From Tillandsia leiboldiana (taxonomy: Eukaryota > Streptophyta > Magnoliopsida > Poales > Bromeliaceae), in contig CM055073.1 in NCBI GenBank assembly GCA_029204045.2, forward strand, positions 31,736,576 to 31,800,575: a stretch of 64,000 nucleotides of DNA. Direction: 5' to 3'. Numbering within the stretch: position 1 is the first letter of the stretch; the number at the start of each line of letters is the position of its first letter. Position numbers and translations under genes: made by a program. Shown in pieces: positions 32,607 through 43,880 of the stretch. The notes under the pieces are model-generated. The model ran no database searches. It was not told the origin of the DNA and was given only the letters and a program-made list of their open reading frames with translations.

Positions 32607-32770
32607 AGCCAAGTTATCCGTACACCCCGGATGAAATGTACGATGTATATCTCATTCATTTCGATATAGAGATTTAAGTATTAGTCATTTTGGAGTGACT
32701 AATAAAATTTATTTTATTCTGAAATAGATAAAGTATAAAATATATATATTCTTTTGGATTGTAAAAAAGT
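32607..32770. mobile_element. Degenerate foldback element of the GTGTACATC family
   Basis: CCGTACACCCCGGATGAAATG at the left with GTACGATGTATATCTCATTC, and a core GTCATTTTGGAGTGAC, match the family layout. The right arm is A/T-decayed. Confidence 0.4.
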
Positions 32771-32964
32771 ATTTTTCTAAGTAAATAGCTATTTTTTTAG
32801 CGATATATGTGCAAAAATTACTCCGTGTTTTCAGTCGTTACACGCAGCTTTTCGCCCAAACGGCGTAATAAAAAGGGCGCAAGCGAGAGAGCGCGCGCGC
32901 GCGGGGCGGCGGCGGCGGGGGGGGGGGGGCACGGGAGCGTGCGAGAGCGCGCGCACAGGAGAGG

Positions 32965-35900
32965 ATGCGATTCGCGGTGACGAAGGCGTGTGGCGGGGGC
33001 GGGAAAGCGCGCGCCGGCGCCCTCTACGTCGGCGGCGGGGGCGGAGGTGGCGGCGCCGCCGTGGTGGAGACCCCGTCGCTCCTCCTCTCCACGCGGAAGG
33101 GCCTCCCCACCTTCATCTCCCGGGATCTCCTCTCGACCCTCCCCTCCCCCGATTCCCACCTCCTCCACGTGAGCCCTATCCACTTGTAAGGGACCACACA
33201 CACACACACACACACACTCTCTCTCTCTCTCTCGCTCTCGGTGTGCATTGAAGGTGTTCGACTAAATGCGTCTTAGTAAAAAGTTGGTAGTGTGTGGATA
33301 TGTGATTGCCCGTTTGTTTGTTTCACTCCAATATTACTCATTCTTTGGTAAGAATGGCTCCTTTATATGTCACCTTCTTTGTTGTATGACCATTTAGGAA
33401 AGTGTTAATTTTTTGCATACATGCTCCTGCAAATATGTGAATCTGTGCAAATTCCTCTTCAAAGTTGTTATTTTCAATTGTTGTACCCATGAAAACCTTG
33501 CTTTTATATGCACAAAGATGGTGAAGATAAGAAGCAAGGTGTATAGGTATAAGCGCACAGTTACCGACCTTGCAGGTGTATTTGTGCATTTTTGCATTTT
33601 TGCAAGGGTAGCTATGCAAAAATATGTTTACTTGTGATCATCAGTCATGTCCATGTCATTTTGTGTTCTCATTGAATTCTTGCAACTTATGCATGTTTTG
33701 CTGTTGTTGTTGACGTGTCATAAACTCCCGTTGTATTATTGCGACTCGACAATTCAATCCCGTTAGTTGACCGCGACAAGTATTATTGCAGATGTACCTA
33801 TCAAACTTCTATCCTTTAGTTTAGTCTAATTGCTTGCTTGCGACATATTATTGCAGTATCGAGTGCCCTTCGCCGAAAACAATTTCAAATATCGGCAGTT
33901 TGCATCAGATGCTAGGTTTACAAGAACAAATCTTTGTAGCTGCAGCGAGTGATTCTGTTGAGAGTCTGCCGGAATGCGAAGCCTCCAACAAACTTGGAGC
34001 CTCGTTCGAAACACCATCTGGCCGCCGATTGGTAGTCCTTAAATGGTTTTTGTCAGCTCGAATCACCTTGCTTATTCATATTTTACATTTTGCTAAATGT
34101 TGTTATCACCTTTCTTTGCTAGGTCAAACCTTCAGAATACATGCAAATGATTACTGCCATGAAGCCTAACTTGTGGGCAAGTTTGGCGGATGAGGTGCCC
34201 GCGTGGGTTACTGAGAAGCGGAATAGAACTTCTGTTGATAGAACGCTACGCTGGCTGGACGATTGCCTTGCTTTGAACTTGGTGGGTGGATAGTTCGACA
34301 TGCTTTGTAGCCTGTAGCTTTTTAGAATGTTGCCTTTGTTAGAAAACTTGATTTATGAAGAATTACGGCAAGTGAGAAGCTTCGTGTATTTTGATATAAA
34401 GCACAATGGATATTCCGAAGTTGATGAATTCAATACGTTATTATTACCTTTTCAGTTTTTCATTAATGTTTTCTTGGTTGGTTGATTAAAACTATCCGAG
34501 TTCACTAATAAATCATTATTGCAATTTGTGATGGTAAGGAAGCTGGAAAAAACACTTTGGGTGCTGTTGTTGGAGGATCCAATATAGATGAACGAAAGCG
34601 TTGTGCCACCGAAGTGTCGCTACGGGATGTAGCAGGTATTCTAATGTTCGAGTGTGTGCTGATCGCATGGGCCAAACCTTTTTTTTTTTTCCGGCCTTTT
34701 CAATTATAAGATTTTAGTGGTCCTTGCTGGGCCTTTTATTCTTTAATTGGTGCATTTCAACGCATCTGAATGGCCAAATATGATGAAATTGAGGGTTAAC
34801 TAACTATTCACAGTTAATTTTGCTTATGTGATGAGTTTAGTAACAAATAACAAGGGGAAATTTTGAATCCACTAACTGCAATCATTTGTTTGTGTGATGG
34901 AGCTTCCTGAAATCAAGGGCTAGTTGTGAGCAAATTATGTGCAGATTGTTTGGATGTACTGATCTGAGCTTCCTTGATACAATTACATGAAGGAATTTGA
35001 TAAAATTGATGGCTAATTTTTTCAAATAATTGATTTTCTAACTTAATACCTATTTTCATTAACAAGAAATAGTAATACAAGTTGGTTTAAATTAACAAAA
35101 ATTGTGGGAAAATCTTTTAGAAATACTTAGTTTAATTTGTGCTAAATTGAGCTGGCATGGTTTTATGAAACTACCTGTGGCTGGTGTAGATAGGAGCTTT
35201 GATATAAAGTTCTTTCATAAGCACTGATGGCCCAGTGCTTCCACTTTTTCAGTATTGGATTTGTATTGAGATCCATTCAAAAAAGTAGAAACACTGGCCA
35301 GGTCTTGCTAGAAAGGAATTTTCTTATCCTTAGTTTCTTTTTTTATAATTTCAGTTATCTAAGAACCCATTTCGTACTTTAGCCATTCCAGGAATCCTAT
35401 CTCGGATGCAGACGAATTGAGCTGTTTAATAATTTAATACAGGTTTCTGGATTGGAGGGTTTGGCCTGGGAGAGAGTATGGAAGAACAGTTGGCTTTGCT
35501 TAATGCTGTTACGGTAAGTGACTGAACCATTACTTCCTCCACAATCAAGGCTATTTGTTGATTGTGGATTGGGATTATTCAACTATTCATCTGTAAAAAT
35601 ATAAGATCTCATCGTTTTTTACTCCTTCCTGGATTCTGTAGTGTTAATTGTGAATTTGGATTGTTTATTTATTTCTTTATTTTAATAATCTTTTCGTGGA
35701 TATAGAAAAATTTGAAGTTGGTTTCTCTTCTTTTAGGATTGCTTACCAGAAGAAAAACTGCGCTATGTATCTAGACTTTCGCTTCCAGGTATTGATGTTA
35801 TCTGCTGCCATCATCTTCCCTTTGTATGAAGCAATCTTTGGTTCTCCAACTAATTCTTTTATTCTCAATGCAAAAGTCGGTTTGATGTCGCCTCCGTTTG

Positions 35901-36991
35901 GCCCTCCTGCTACCTTGGTTTTGTTAACAAGTGCTGATGTCAATTTTATAAAAACAAAAAAAAAAGAGAGAGAAAAAAAGAAGTGCTGGTGTCATTTTTT
36001 TTCTTGATTTTGGTTAATTGTGTTTAATTCGTGATCCCCTCTTACAGAAGAGGTCTTGCAGGGTGTGGCTGCTGGGATTGATCTCTTCGACTCCACGTAC
36101 GTAACAAACTTAATTTTACTGCCTTTTCTTACGACTCATCTTTTCCTTGTAGACAGACAAAATAGACTTTATGCAATTGCAGATACATCTACCATCTTAC
36201 TGTTGGAGGGTTCGCGCTTGTGTTTCCTCTCGACATTATCGAGAGAGACGAATGGGATTCTCAGACAGATAATGAAGGTGCGGATTGCACGAAGATAAAC
36301 CTATGGGCTACAATCTACAGGTGATTAATTTATATCAAATCTTAATTTTATCCTCTTCACATTCACAACGATGATTTTACCCAAAATGCTAGTGCCCCCT
36401 CTTTTTCGTTTAGCACGAAACTGATCTATTGTCCGAAACTGCTTTAAAACGTTTCATCAGAGGAAGCACACCTTGCTGTTGAGCGAAGTTTGTCTATGTG
36501 GCCGAGACATTATATTACCATCGACTTTGCATCTCGGAGCCAAAAATATTTGGGAAATGCAGTTTTAATATGCAATCTCATAGTTATTATGCATCTTATT
36601 TTCTGTTTCCAGGAAAGATACCTCACCAATTGTCGACCGTTGTGGCTGCTTCACATGCCAGAATCACACTCGAGCTTACATTAATCACCTGCTTAATGTC
36701 CATGAAATGTTGGCTCAGATCTTACTGGAAATGTAAGCCGTCATTTTGTTTGTTTCCGTAATTTAATCTCTACAACAATTATAAAGAGAAAATTTTGGTG
36801 CCCGAGCCCTGCACTTTCCATCATATATTCTCACCTGCGCTATTGTATGCAGACACAATACTCACCACTACCTCGGATTTTTCCGCTCGATGAGAGAAGC
36901 AATCAAGGGAGGGAAGTTCGAGTTGTTCCGCCAACGATTCATAAAGAGGCGTCGTGCTTTCCTAACTGCAGAGGCGCCGTGCTCGTTATAA
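32965..36991 (+). CDS. QTRT2: Queuine tRNA-ribosyltransferase accessory subunit 2, ten exons
   Basis: Exons 32965-33185, 33857-34031, 34123-34281, 34539-34635, 35443-35513, 35737-35788, 36048-36096, 36183-36320, 36613-36732 and 36853-36991 join in frame to 406 residues. The product is the non-catalytic partner of QTRT1 in the heterodimeric eukaryotic tRNA-guanine transglycosylase, which swaps guanine 34 for queuine in tRNAs with GUN anticodons. Visible signs are FETPSGRRLVKPSEYMQMI, SVDRTLRWLDDCL, IGGFGLGES, EEVLQGVAAGIDLFDSTY and the zinc site Cys331-x-Cys333-x2-Cys336 with His362, within the HTRAYINHLLNVHEMLAQ block. Exon 1 is very GC-rich with a Gly run. Intron 1 opens with (CA)n(CT)n. All junctions are GT-AG. 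No breaks were found, so the gene looks functional. Confidence 0.92.
33194..33233. repeat. (CA)n(CT)n compound microsatellite at start of QTRT2 intron 1
   Basis: Begins nine bases after the GTAAGG donor at 33186. A GC-rich simple region with a poly-G run (about 32895-32930) lies just upstream of the QTRT2 start codon. Confidence 0.9.
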
Positions 36992-37370
36992 CCTTTCATG
37001 GATTTCGCTTCACATTGGAGTGATTTGTAATCTCCATTTTGCGATTCCTAGAACTGGTGATCTATTCAAGAAGTGTTAGTTGAAACATAGAGAGGTTTGC
37101 AGATTTCAGATTCTGCCGACTGAAGAATACTCCAAACTTTGACGAATTTGCGCACCAGCTTGTGCTTGTGAATCTGTGATTGTACTTTTCCCTTGCATTT
37201 GTACTTTTCCCTTGCATTTGTGGATTCTCTCATGCTTACCTTGCAATCGCCCCCCCTTAATGCAATGATTCTGCTGATAAATCATGTACAGGTAACTTGC
37301 AGTCTCCAACCATGCATGAGGTAGATAATATATATTCCTAGAATAAAAGCTAGATTTTCTTCCTTTGAAT

Positions 37371-37895
37371 CAGGGACGAACTTACGTGGAGACCCACAGT
37401 GGTCATGACCCTCCTAATATTTTTAAAATTGCATATCAGTCTATTATTAAGTTATTAAAAAAAAATAAAAATAGTGTAAATTTTAAGAGGTCAAAATAAT
37501 TTTTTTTAAAAAAATTAATATTATCTTGTGGGTCACGAAATATAAATTTAATTGATTCAAACGTATTGTAATACTTGATTTGAAAATTATGAAAAAATTT
37601 AATACTTAAATTTTTAATATATTATAAGATTTAATTCACAAATTATATTAAATTTTAATACTTGCTTTTTTAAAATATTTTATTTTTATAGATATTTAAA
37701 ATATTATTATTTTAATGGTAAAAATAATTATACTCTATTTTTTTTAAAAAAAATATATATATTAAAATTCGAAAACTAATGAACAAAAAAAAAATTACTT
37801 ATATATAATTTTTTATTAATAATTTTTAAAAATTAATATATTTTGTATAATATATTTTTGGCCTTTTTAAAGTTAAAATTTTGGCTTCGTCCCTG
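37371..37895. mobile_element. hAT MITE with perfect 8-bp target duplication
   Basis: Perfect 10-bp terminal inverted repeats CAGGGACGAA/TTCGTCCCTG enclose 525 bp of A/T-rich non-coding DNA. Perfect 8-bp direct repeats CTTTGAAT flank it (37363-37370 and 37896-37903). Terminal sequence and duplication size are typical of hAT. A decayed relative lies at 29263-29730. Confidence 0.9.
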
Positions 37896-37994
37896 CTTTG
37901 AATTAACATGATAATAAACTGAATGTATTTTACAAATTACAGGGTAGTGAAGTATAGATTATGGTTTGTAAAATGTACCAGTTTGACCTGTTTT

Positions 37995-38380
37995 TGTTAG
38001 ATGTGACTCAAAATCAGAATCGCTTCGATATTATGATTCAGATTCGCCGATGACTTCGCGGTGCGACTAGAAATTTTGTGGATGTATGTGGTGGAAGCGA
38101 AGGGCTCGGGCCCCGCGGTACGGATCCGATCCGCTAAGAAAAAAAAACCCTAATTTTTCCTTTTGTTCGCCCTAGAGAGATCGAGCGATTGTATTAAGAA
38201 GAACTTTTGTATTCCCTCTTTTCTACATAGTAAAATTTCTCCTCTTTCGTCCGTGGTTTTTTCCCTGCAAAGGATATTTCACGTAAATCTGTGTGTTATT
38301 TTTCTGTCGTGCATTTTGGATTTATTTCTTTGTCGTGATCACCAATTGATCCCGTTGGGTTTGTGCGCTCGTTGCTAACA
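37995..38380 (+). mobile_element. Solo LTR of the intact copia family
   Basis: 386 bp from TGTTAGATGTGACTC to GTTGCTAACA, flanked by a perfect 5-bp duplication GTTTT (37990-37994 and 38381-38385). It matches the LTRs of the full element at 38543-43492 but lies in the opposite orientation, only 162 bp away. It is more diverged and has lost part of the GC-rich segment. A solo LTR with intact target duplication implies past recombination between two LTRs of a separate insertion. Confidence 0.9.
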
Positions 38381-38542
38381 GTTTTGCAGTAGGTTTTTAT
38401 GGTGAAATGAAAATAAAATCATTGGATAGTAAAGTGTAACTTTTAAAACTATAAAGCAAAGTGAAAATGCTCAAAAGGGGAGAGCAAATTGATGTTTTCT
38501 TTGTTGAAGAAGAAGAAGAAAAAGATACTGCACATTTATGTC

Positions 38543-38954
38543 TGTTAGCAACGAGCGCACAAACTAAACAAAATCAATTGGCGATCACGACAGAAAAGTA
38601 AAACCAAAATTACACGACAGAGAATTAACACACAGATTTACGTGGAAAACCCTTTGCAGGGAAAAAACCACGGGCGAAAGAGGAGAGATTTCACTATGTA
38701 GAAAAGAGGGAATACAAGAGTTCGTGATGATACAATCGCTCGATCTCTCTAGGGCAAACAAAAGAGAAATTAGGGTTTTTCCCTTAGCGGATCGAATCCG
38801 TACCGCGGGGGGCTCCGCCCCCCGCACCCCCCGTCCGGCCCAAGCCCTTCGCTTCCACCACAGACATCCGCAAAATTTCCTGTCGCATCACGAAGCCGTC
38901 GGCGAACCTGAATCATAATATCGAAGCGATTCTGATTTTGAGTCACATCTAACA
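38543..38954 (-). repeat. 3' LTR of the full-length copia element
   Basis: 412 bp bounded by TGTTAG and TAACA in both directions; contains a GC-rich stretch CCGCGGGGGGCTCC. Confidence 0.93.
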
Positions 38955-39041
38955 AATCTCCACCTTGACTCGAAATCCCCTTTAAATAAAACATCAATGA
39001 TAACTCTCCACCTTCTCCACAAGCCCCTAAGGGCACTCCAA

Positions 39042-42000
39042 TCAGCAAGCAATGCTAATCAAGTCCAAGCAGTGCTTGAACTTGACATGCGGAAGAGGCT
39101 TTGTCAACATATCAGCTGGATTCTCCAATGTGCTAATCTTCTTCACCGCAATGTTCCCTTGAGCAAAAACTTCGCGAACAAAGTGATACTTGATGTCAAT
39201 ATGCTTTGTTCTCTCATGGAACATTTGGTCCTTTGTCAGATAAATAGCACTCTGACTGTCACAAAATACTGTAACTTTTTCAATGCTTATGCTTAATTCA
39301 TTGAATAAGCCTCTCAACCATATGCCTTCCTTCACAGCCTCTGTAATCGCCATGTATTCAGCCTCCGTTGTGGATAATGCAAGCGTGGGTTGTAAGCAAG
39401 CTCGCCAACTAACTGCACATCCACCAAGTGAGAAAACATAACCGGTAAGTGATCTTCTCTTATCAAGATCTCCTGCATAATCAGAATCTACAAAACCGGT
39501 TAGACTTGCTTCAGACTTCCCAAATTCCAAACATGCATCTGTAGTACCTCGCAAATACCTCAAAATCCATTTCACAGCTTGCCAATGTTGTTTTCCTGGA
39601 TTTGCCATGTATCTGCTTACCACACTAACAGCATGCGCAAGGTCTGGTCTCGTACAAACCATAGCATACATAATGCTTCCGACTGCGCTGGCATAAGGGA
39701 CTCGTTCCATGTATGCTTTATCACCATCTGTTTTTGGCGCTAAATCAGTTGAAAGTTTAAAATGTGTAGCGAAGGGGGTACTTACTGGCTTGGCATCCTT
39801 TAAGCAGAACCGTTCCAAAACACGCTGGATGTATGCCTTCTGAGACAACAGTAGTTTTTTTGCACTTCTGTTCCTTTTTATCTCCATACCAAGTATTTTC
39901 TTCGCTCCACCTAAATCCTTAACATCAAATTCAGATTTCAACTGATCTTTAAGCTTATCAATGTTAGCCATGTTCTTAGAAGCAATTAACATATCATCCA
40001 CGTAGAGTAGAAGATAAATGAAAGAACCATCAATTTGTTTCTTTATATAGACACAACTATCAAAATTGCTTCTATGAAAATCATGGCTAATCATAAAAGA
40101 GTCAAACCTCTTATACCATTGCCTTGGAGATTGCTTTAATCCATAAAGCGATTTCTTCAATCTGCACACATGATTTCCTTTTCCCTCAACTGTGAATCCC
40201 TCGGGCTGCTGCATATAGATCTCTTCCTCTAATTCGCCATGTAGAAAAGCTGTCTTCACATCTAGTTGCTCAAGTTCTAGATCATCCATGGCAACCAAAC
40301 CGAGCAAAACTCTAATGGATGTATGCTTCACCACTGGTGAGAAGACATTATTGAAGTCGACACCTGGAATTTGACTGTATCCTTTTGCCACCAATCGAGC
40401 CTTGTATCTGATACTCTCAGTTCCCTGTGTGCCTTCTTTCTTCTTGAACACCCATTTACATCGAACAGCTTTCTTTCCTTTAGGGAGCTTCACTAAATCC
40501 CAAGTCTGATTCTTATGAAGAGATTCCATCTCTTCCTCCATAGCGAGCATCCACTTAGCAGAATCAGTACATGAGGCTGCCTCTGTGTAAGTAGATGGCT
40601 CCTCAAGTGCATCTGTTTCTTGTGCAGTCACAAAAGCATAGGCCACCAGATCCGTGTCTTCATATCTCTGCGGTGGTCTGATCTGCCTCCTCGGTCGATC
40701 TCTAGCTATAGAGTATGTGTCTGTCTGTGGTGGCGCCTGAGGCTCCGCAGGAACAGAATCGCCTGAAGTGATACCTGATGCCGGAGTGACCTGAACTTTA
40801 GAGTTTGTTTGATACTCCAACTCGACAAATTTCTTTGTTGCATCTGCACCTGTATCTGTACCTGTATCACAAGGAACATGCGACTCCTCCTTTCGGCGAA
40901 GCATATCAGTCTCGTTAAACTTAACATCTCTACTGATTATAATTTTCTTATCCTCAAGACACCACAACCTAAAACCCTTTGTACCAGAAGCATAGCCTAA
41001 GAATTTGCATTCTTTCGACCTAGGTTTTAGCTTTCCTTGACTCACATGTGCATAAACTGGACAACCGAATATTCTCAAATCAGAATAATTTGGAGGGTGA
41101 CCAGACCATACCTCTTCTGGAGTTTTGAGATCAATGGAAGTCGACGGAGACCTATTCACCAAGTAGCAAGCTGTAGAAGTTGCCTCTGCCCAAAATTCCT
41201 GACCAAATCCTGCATTCGAAAGCAAACATCTTGTCTTCTCGATGATTGTTCTGTTCATACGTTCTGCTACGCCGTTTTGTTGCGGTGTGTAGGGAACTGT
41301 ACGATGTCTCTCGATTCCTTCATTTTTGCAGAACTCATTGAACTCTCCTGAACAGAATTCGAGTCCATTGTCTGTGCGAAGGCGCTTAATTTGCTTTCCT
41401 GTCTGCTTCTCAATCAAGGTCTTCCACTGCTTGAAGGTCTTGAATACATCATTCTTGTGCACCAGAAAGAATGTCCAAACCTTCCTTGAATAATCATCGA
41501 TGAAGGTCAGCATGTACTTTGCACCACCTTTAGAGGGAACCGGTGCTGGCCCCCAAAGATCTGAATGGATGTAGTCAAGTGTTCCTTTTGTTCTGTGGAC
41601 TGCTTTGCTGAAGCTAACCCTTTTCTGCTTCCCAAATACGCAGTGTTTGCAGAAGTCCAGACTTCCTGTACTTTGGCCACAAAGAAGTCCTCTCTTACTC
41701 AGCAATGTCAATCCTTTTTCACTCATATGTCCCAGCCTCATATGCCACAACTTTGTGACATCTGAATCTGACATAGATGAAAAGGATACTGCAGCTCCAC
41801 CTGTCACAGTTGAACCTTGCAACACATAAAGTTTTCCTTCCTGCCTTCGTCCTTTCATCACAACAATGGCTCCTCTCGAAACCTTTAGAACTCCATCCCC
41901 ACCAGTGTATTTATATCCTTTAGAGTCGAGGGTGCTCAAACAAATTAAATTTCTCTTCAATTGTGGAACGTACCTGACATCAGTAAGCGTTCTCACAATG

Positions 42001-43034
42001 CCATCAAACATCTTGATATTTACCGTTCCTCGTCCGACAACTTTGCAGGATGCATCGTTGCCCATCAAAACAACCCCACCATTCACAGCTTCAAAAGTGG
42101 AGAACCAGTCCCTGTTGGGACACATATGGAACGAGCATGCTGAATCAAGAATCCACTCTGTGCTGGCTCTGGATTGATCATCGCAGACCAGCAGCACATT
42201 CCCCTCGCTGCTATAGTCTTCTGCTACACTGGCTTCAGCAGATTTTGAACCTTCTCTTCCCCTTTGATCACCTCTTCCTTCGGTCTGTTCCTTTCTTTTC
42301 AACTTGAAACAGTCCGCTTTAATGTGACCCTTCTTTTTACAGTAATTGCACATCAAGTTTCTGTGCCTGGATTTCGACCTAGCCTTCCCTTTACTGTCTT
42401 CGAAACTTCTCTGCTTGGATCTTCCTCTTGTGAACAGACCTTCTGCTTGACTTTCAGTGGTACCACTCATCTCCTTATCGATCCTCTCTTTCGAGAGTAG
42501 GGCAGTTGAGACGTCTTCCAAAGATATGGTATCACGTCCGTACAGCATAGTATCTCTAAAATTTGTATAGGAAGATGGTAGAGAACATAACAGTAATAAT
42601 GCTAGATCTTCATCATCATATTTTACTTCCAGCATTTCCAGATCCGTAACGATTTCTTTAAAGTCATCGAGATGAGATTTTATACTCTTACCTTGAATCA
42701 GACGATGAGAGTATAACTTCTGCTTCATATGGAGTTTGTTGGTAAGACTTTTCGTCATACACAATGACTCCAATTTCAGCCACAAGCTCGCAGCAGATTT
42801 CTCCTTAATGACATGCTGTAAGATCTCGTTCGAAAGATGCAGTTGGATCTGCGTAAGAGCCTTCCGATTCATCTTCTCCTTTTCCGCCATACTGAGGGAT
42901 GTAGACATCTTTTCCATCCCGAGCAGCGCATCCTCTAGATCCATCTGAGCCAGAACTGCGCGCATCTTCACTTGCCATAACGTAAACCTTGTGCTATGAT
43001 CGAGCAATGGGAGATCATACTTCATGGACGCCAT
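39042..43034 (-). CDS. Copia gag-pol polyprotein, uninterrupted
   Basis: 1330 codons without a break, a normal length for a copia polyprotein. In order: gag (residues about 1-220), CCHC knuckle CNYCKKKGHIKADC, protease (EWILDSACSFHMC), GAG-pre-integrase (LWHMRLGHMSEKG, CKHCVFGKQ), integrase (FIDDYSRKVWTF, RTDNGLEF, TPQQNGVAERMNR), reverse transcriptase (LDVKTAFLHGELEEEIYMQ, YVDDML) and RNase H (VDSDYAGD, STTEAEYMA), ending TKPLPH. This order is Ty1/copia; the wording of RT and RNase H is close to the Tnt1/Tork lineage. The polyprotein is cleaved by its own protease and acts in cytoplasmic particles. Every catalytic motif I can check is present, but activity cannot be judged from sequence. The second protease motif position is DSA rather than DSG, a common variant. 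Confidence 0.94.
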   Translation of the reverse strand: MASMKYDLPLLDHSTRFTLWQVKMRAVLAQMDLEDALLGMEKMSTSLSMAEKEKMNRKALTQIQLHLSNEILQHVIKEKSAASLWLKLESLCMTKSLTNKLHMKQKLYSHRLIQGKSIKSHLDDFKEIVTDLEMLEVKYDDEDLALLLLCSLPSSYTNFRDTMLYGRDTISLEDVSTALLSKERIDKEMSGTTESQAEGLFTRGRSKQRSFEDSKGKARSKSRHRNLMCNYCKKKGHIKADCFKLKRKEQTEGRGDQRGREGSKSAEASVAEDYSSEGNVLLVCDDQSRASTEWILDSACSFHMCPNRDWFSTFEAVNGGVVLMGNDASCKVVGRGTVNIKMFDGIVRTLTDVRYVPQLKRNLICLSTLDSKGYKYTGGDGVLKVSRGAIVVMKGRRQEGKLYVLQGSTVTGGAAVSFSSMSDSDVTKLWHMRLGHMSEKGLTLLSKRGLLCGQSTGSLDFCKHCVFGKQKRVSFSKAVHRTKGTLDYIHSDLWGPAPVPSKGGAKYMLTFIDDYSRKVWTFFLVHKNDVFKTFKQWKTLIEKQTGKQIKRLRTDNGLEFCSGEFNEFCKNEGIERHRTVPYTPQQNGVAERMNRTIIEKTRCLLSNAGFGQEFWAEATSTACYLVNRSPSTSIDLKTPEEVWSGHPPNYSDLRIFGCPVYAHVSQGKLKPRSKECKFLGYASGTKGFRLWCLEDKKIIISRDVKFNETDMLRRKEESHVPCDTGTDTGADATKKFVELEYQTNSKVQVTPASGITSGDSVPAEPQAPPQTDTYSIARDRPRRQIRPPQRYEDTDLVAYAFVTAQETDALEEPSTYTEAASCTDSAKWMLAMEEEMESLHKNQTWDLVKLPKGKKAVRCKWVFKKKEGTQGTESIRYKARLVAKGYSQIPGVDFNNVFSPVVKHTSIRVLLGLVAMDDLELEQLDVKTAFLHGELEEEIYMQQPEGFTVEGKGNHVCRLKKSLYGLKQSPRQWYKRFDSFMISHDFHRSNFDSCVYIKKQIDGSFIYLLLYVDDMLIASKNMANIDKLKDQLKSEFDVKDLGGAKKILGMEIKRNRSAKKLLLSQKAYIQRVLERFCLKDAKPVSTPFATHFKLSTDLAPKTDGDKAYMERVPYASAVGSIMYAMVCTRPDLAHAVSVVSRYMANPGKQHWQAVKWILRYLRGTTDACLEFGKSEASLTGFVDSDYAGDLDKRRSLTGYVFSLGGCAVSWRACLQPTLALSTTEAEYMAITEAVKEGIWLRGLFNELSISIEKVTVFCDSQSAIYLTKDQMFHERTKHIDIKYHFVREVFAQGNIAVKKISTLENPADMLTKPLPHVKFKHCLDLISIAC

Positions 43035-43080
43035 TGATGAGAAGAAACCCTAATCGATGAACAGGGCTCTGATACCAGTT

Positions 43081-43492
43081 TGTTAGTAACGAACGCACAA
43101 ACTAAACAAAATCAATTGGCGATCACGACAGAAAAGTAAAACCAAAATTGCACGACAGAGAATTAACACACAGATTTACGTGGAAAACCCTTTGCAGGGA
43201 AAAAACCACGGGCGAAAGAGGAGAGATTTCACTATGTAGAAAAGAGGGAATACAAGAGTTCGTGATGATACAATCGCTCGATCTCTCTAGGGCAAACAAA
43301 AGAGAAATTAGGGTTTTTCCCTTAGCGGATCGGATCCGTACCGCGGGGGGCTCCGCCCCCCGCACCCCCCGTCCGGCCCGAGCCCTTCGCTTCCACCACA
43401 GACATCCGCAAAATTTCCTGTCGCACCGCGAAGCCGTCGGCGAACCTGAATCATAATATCGAAGCGATTCTGATTTTGAGTCACATTTAACA
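43081..43492 (-). repeat. 5' LTR of the full-length copia element
   Basis: 412 bp, same termini as the 3' LTR. It would contain the element's promoter and lies beside the tRNA-iMet primer-binding site. Confidence 0.93.
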
Positions 43493-43798
43493 ATGTCTAG
43501 AGTGAACTAGGCCATGAAGTTTCTTTTCTTTTCTTTTCTTTTTTTAAAAAAATTTGAAGAGAGGTCATAAGGCTTTTGTGGTAAGCGGCAAATAAGACCG
43601 TCAACAAGTCGAACATTAGCACGTACTAGTTTGTTTATTAACTGACTCGAACATGAGCTAACTCACGAATAGCAAGATAGATCGTCAACTTTACTACTCA
43701 GTGAAAAATTAAAAGATTAAAATTTTAATTTAATAATTAAAATTTAAAAAATATAGATTTTTCTATATTTAAATTGACCTATTATCCAAAGAGTAAAC

Positions 43799-43803
<5 letters not shown>

Positions 43804-43877
<74 letters not shown>
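43804..43877. repeat. (TA)n microsatellite, about 74 bp
   Basis: Perfect AT tract between the copia element and a foldback element; 43498-43803 shows no gene. Confidence 0.95.

Positions 43878-43880
<3 letters not shown>

Larger units (their letters stand above)
38543..43492 (-). mobile_element. Full-length Ty1/copia retrotransposon with intact gag-pol frame
   Basis: Complete 4950-bp element: 5' LTR 43081-43492, primer-binding site TGGTATCAGAGCC (complement of about 43065-43077), gag-pol 43034-39042, purine tract AAGGTGGAGATT beside the 3' LTR 38543-38954. A perfect target duplication ATGTC lies at 38538-38542 and 43493-43497. The two 412-bp LTRs differ at about eight positions with no indel, suggesting a young insertion. 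This is the only autonomous-looking retroelement in the window. Confidence 0.95.

Noticed and set aside
32818..33213. 131-codon minus-strand ORF opposite QTRT2 exon 1
   Set aside because: It is a shadow of a GC-rich exon and the (CA)n(CT)n tract; the + strand matches the QTRT2 family with correct splicing.
37995..38380. An ORF and splice-like signals suggesting an extra exon downstream of QTRT2
   Set aside because: The whole interval is a copia solo LTR with a perfect target duplication.
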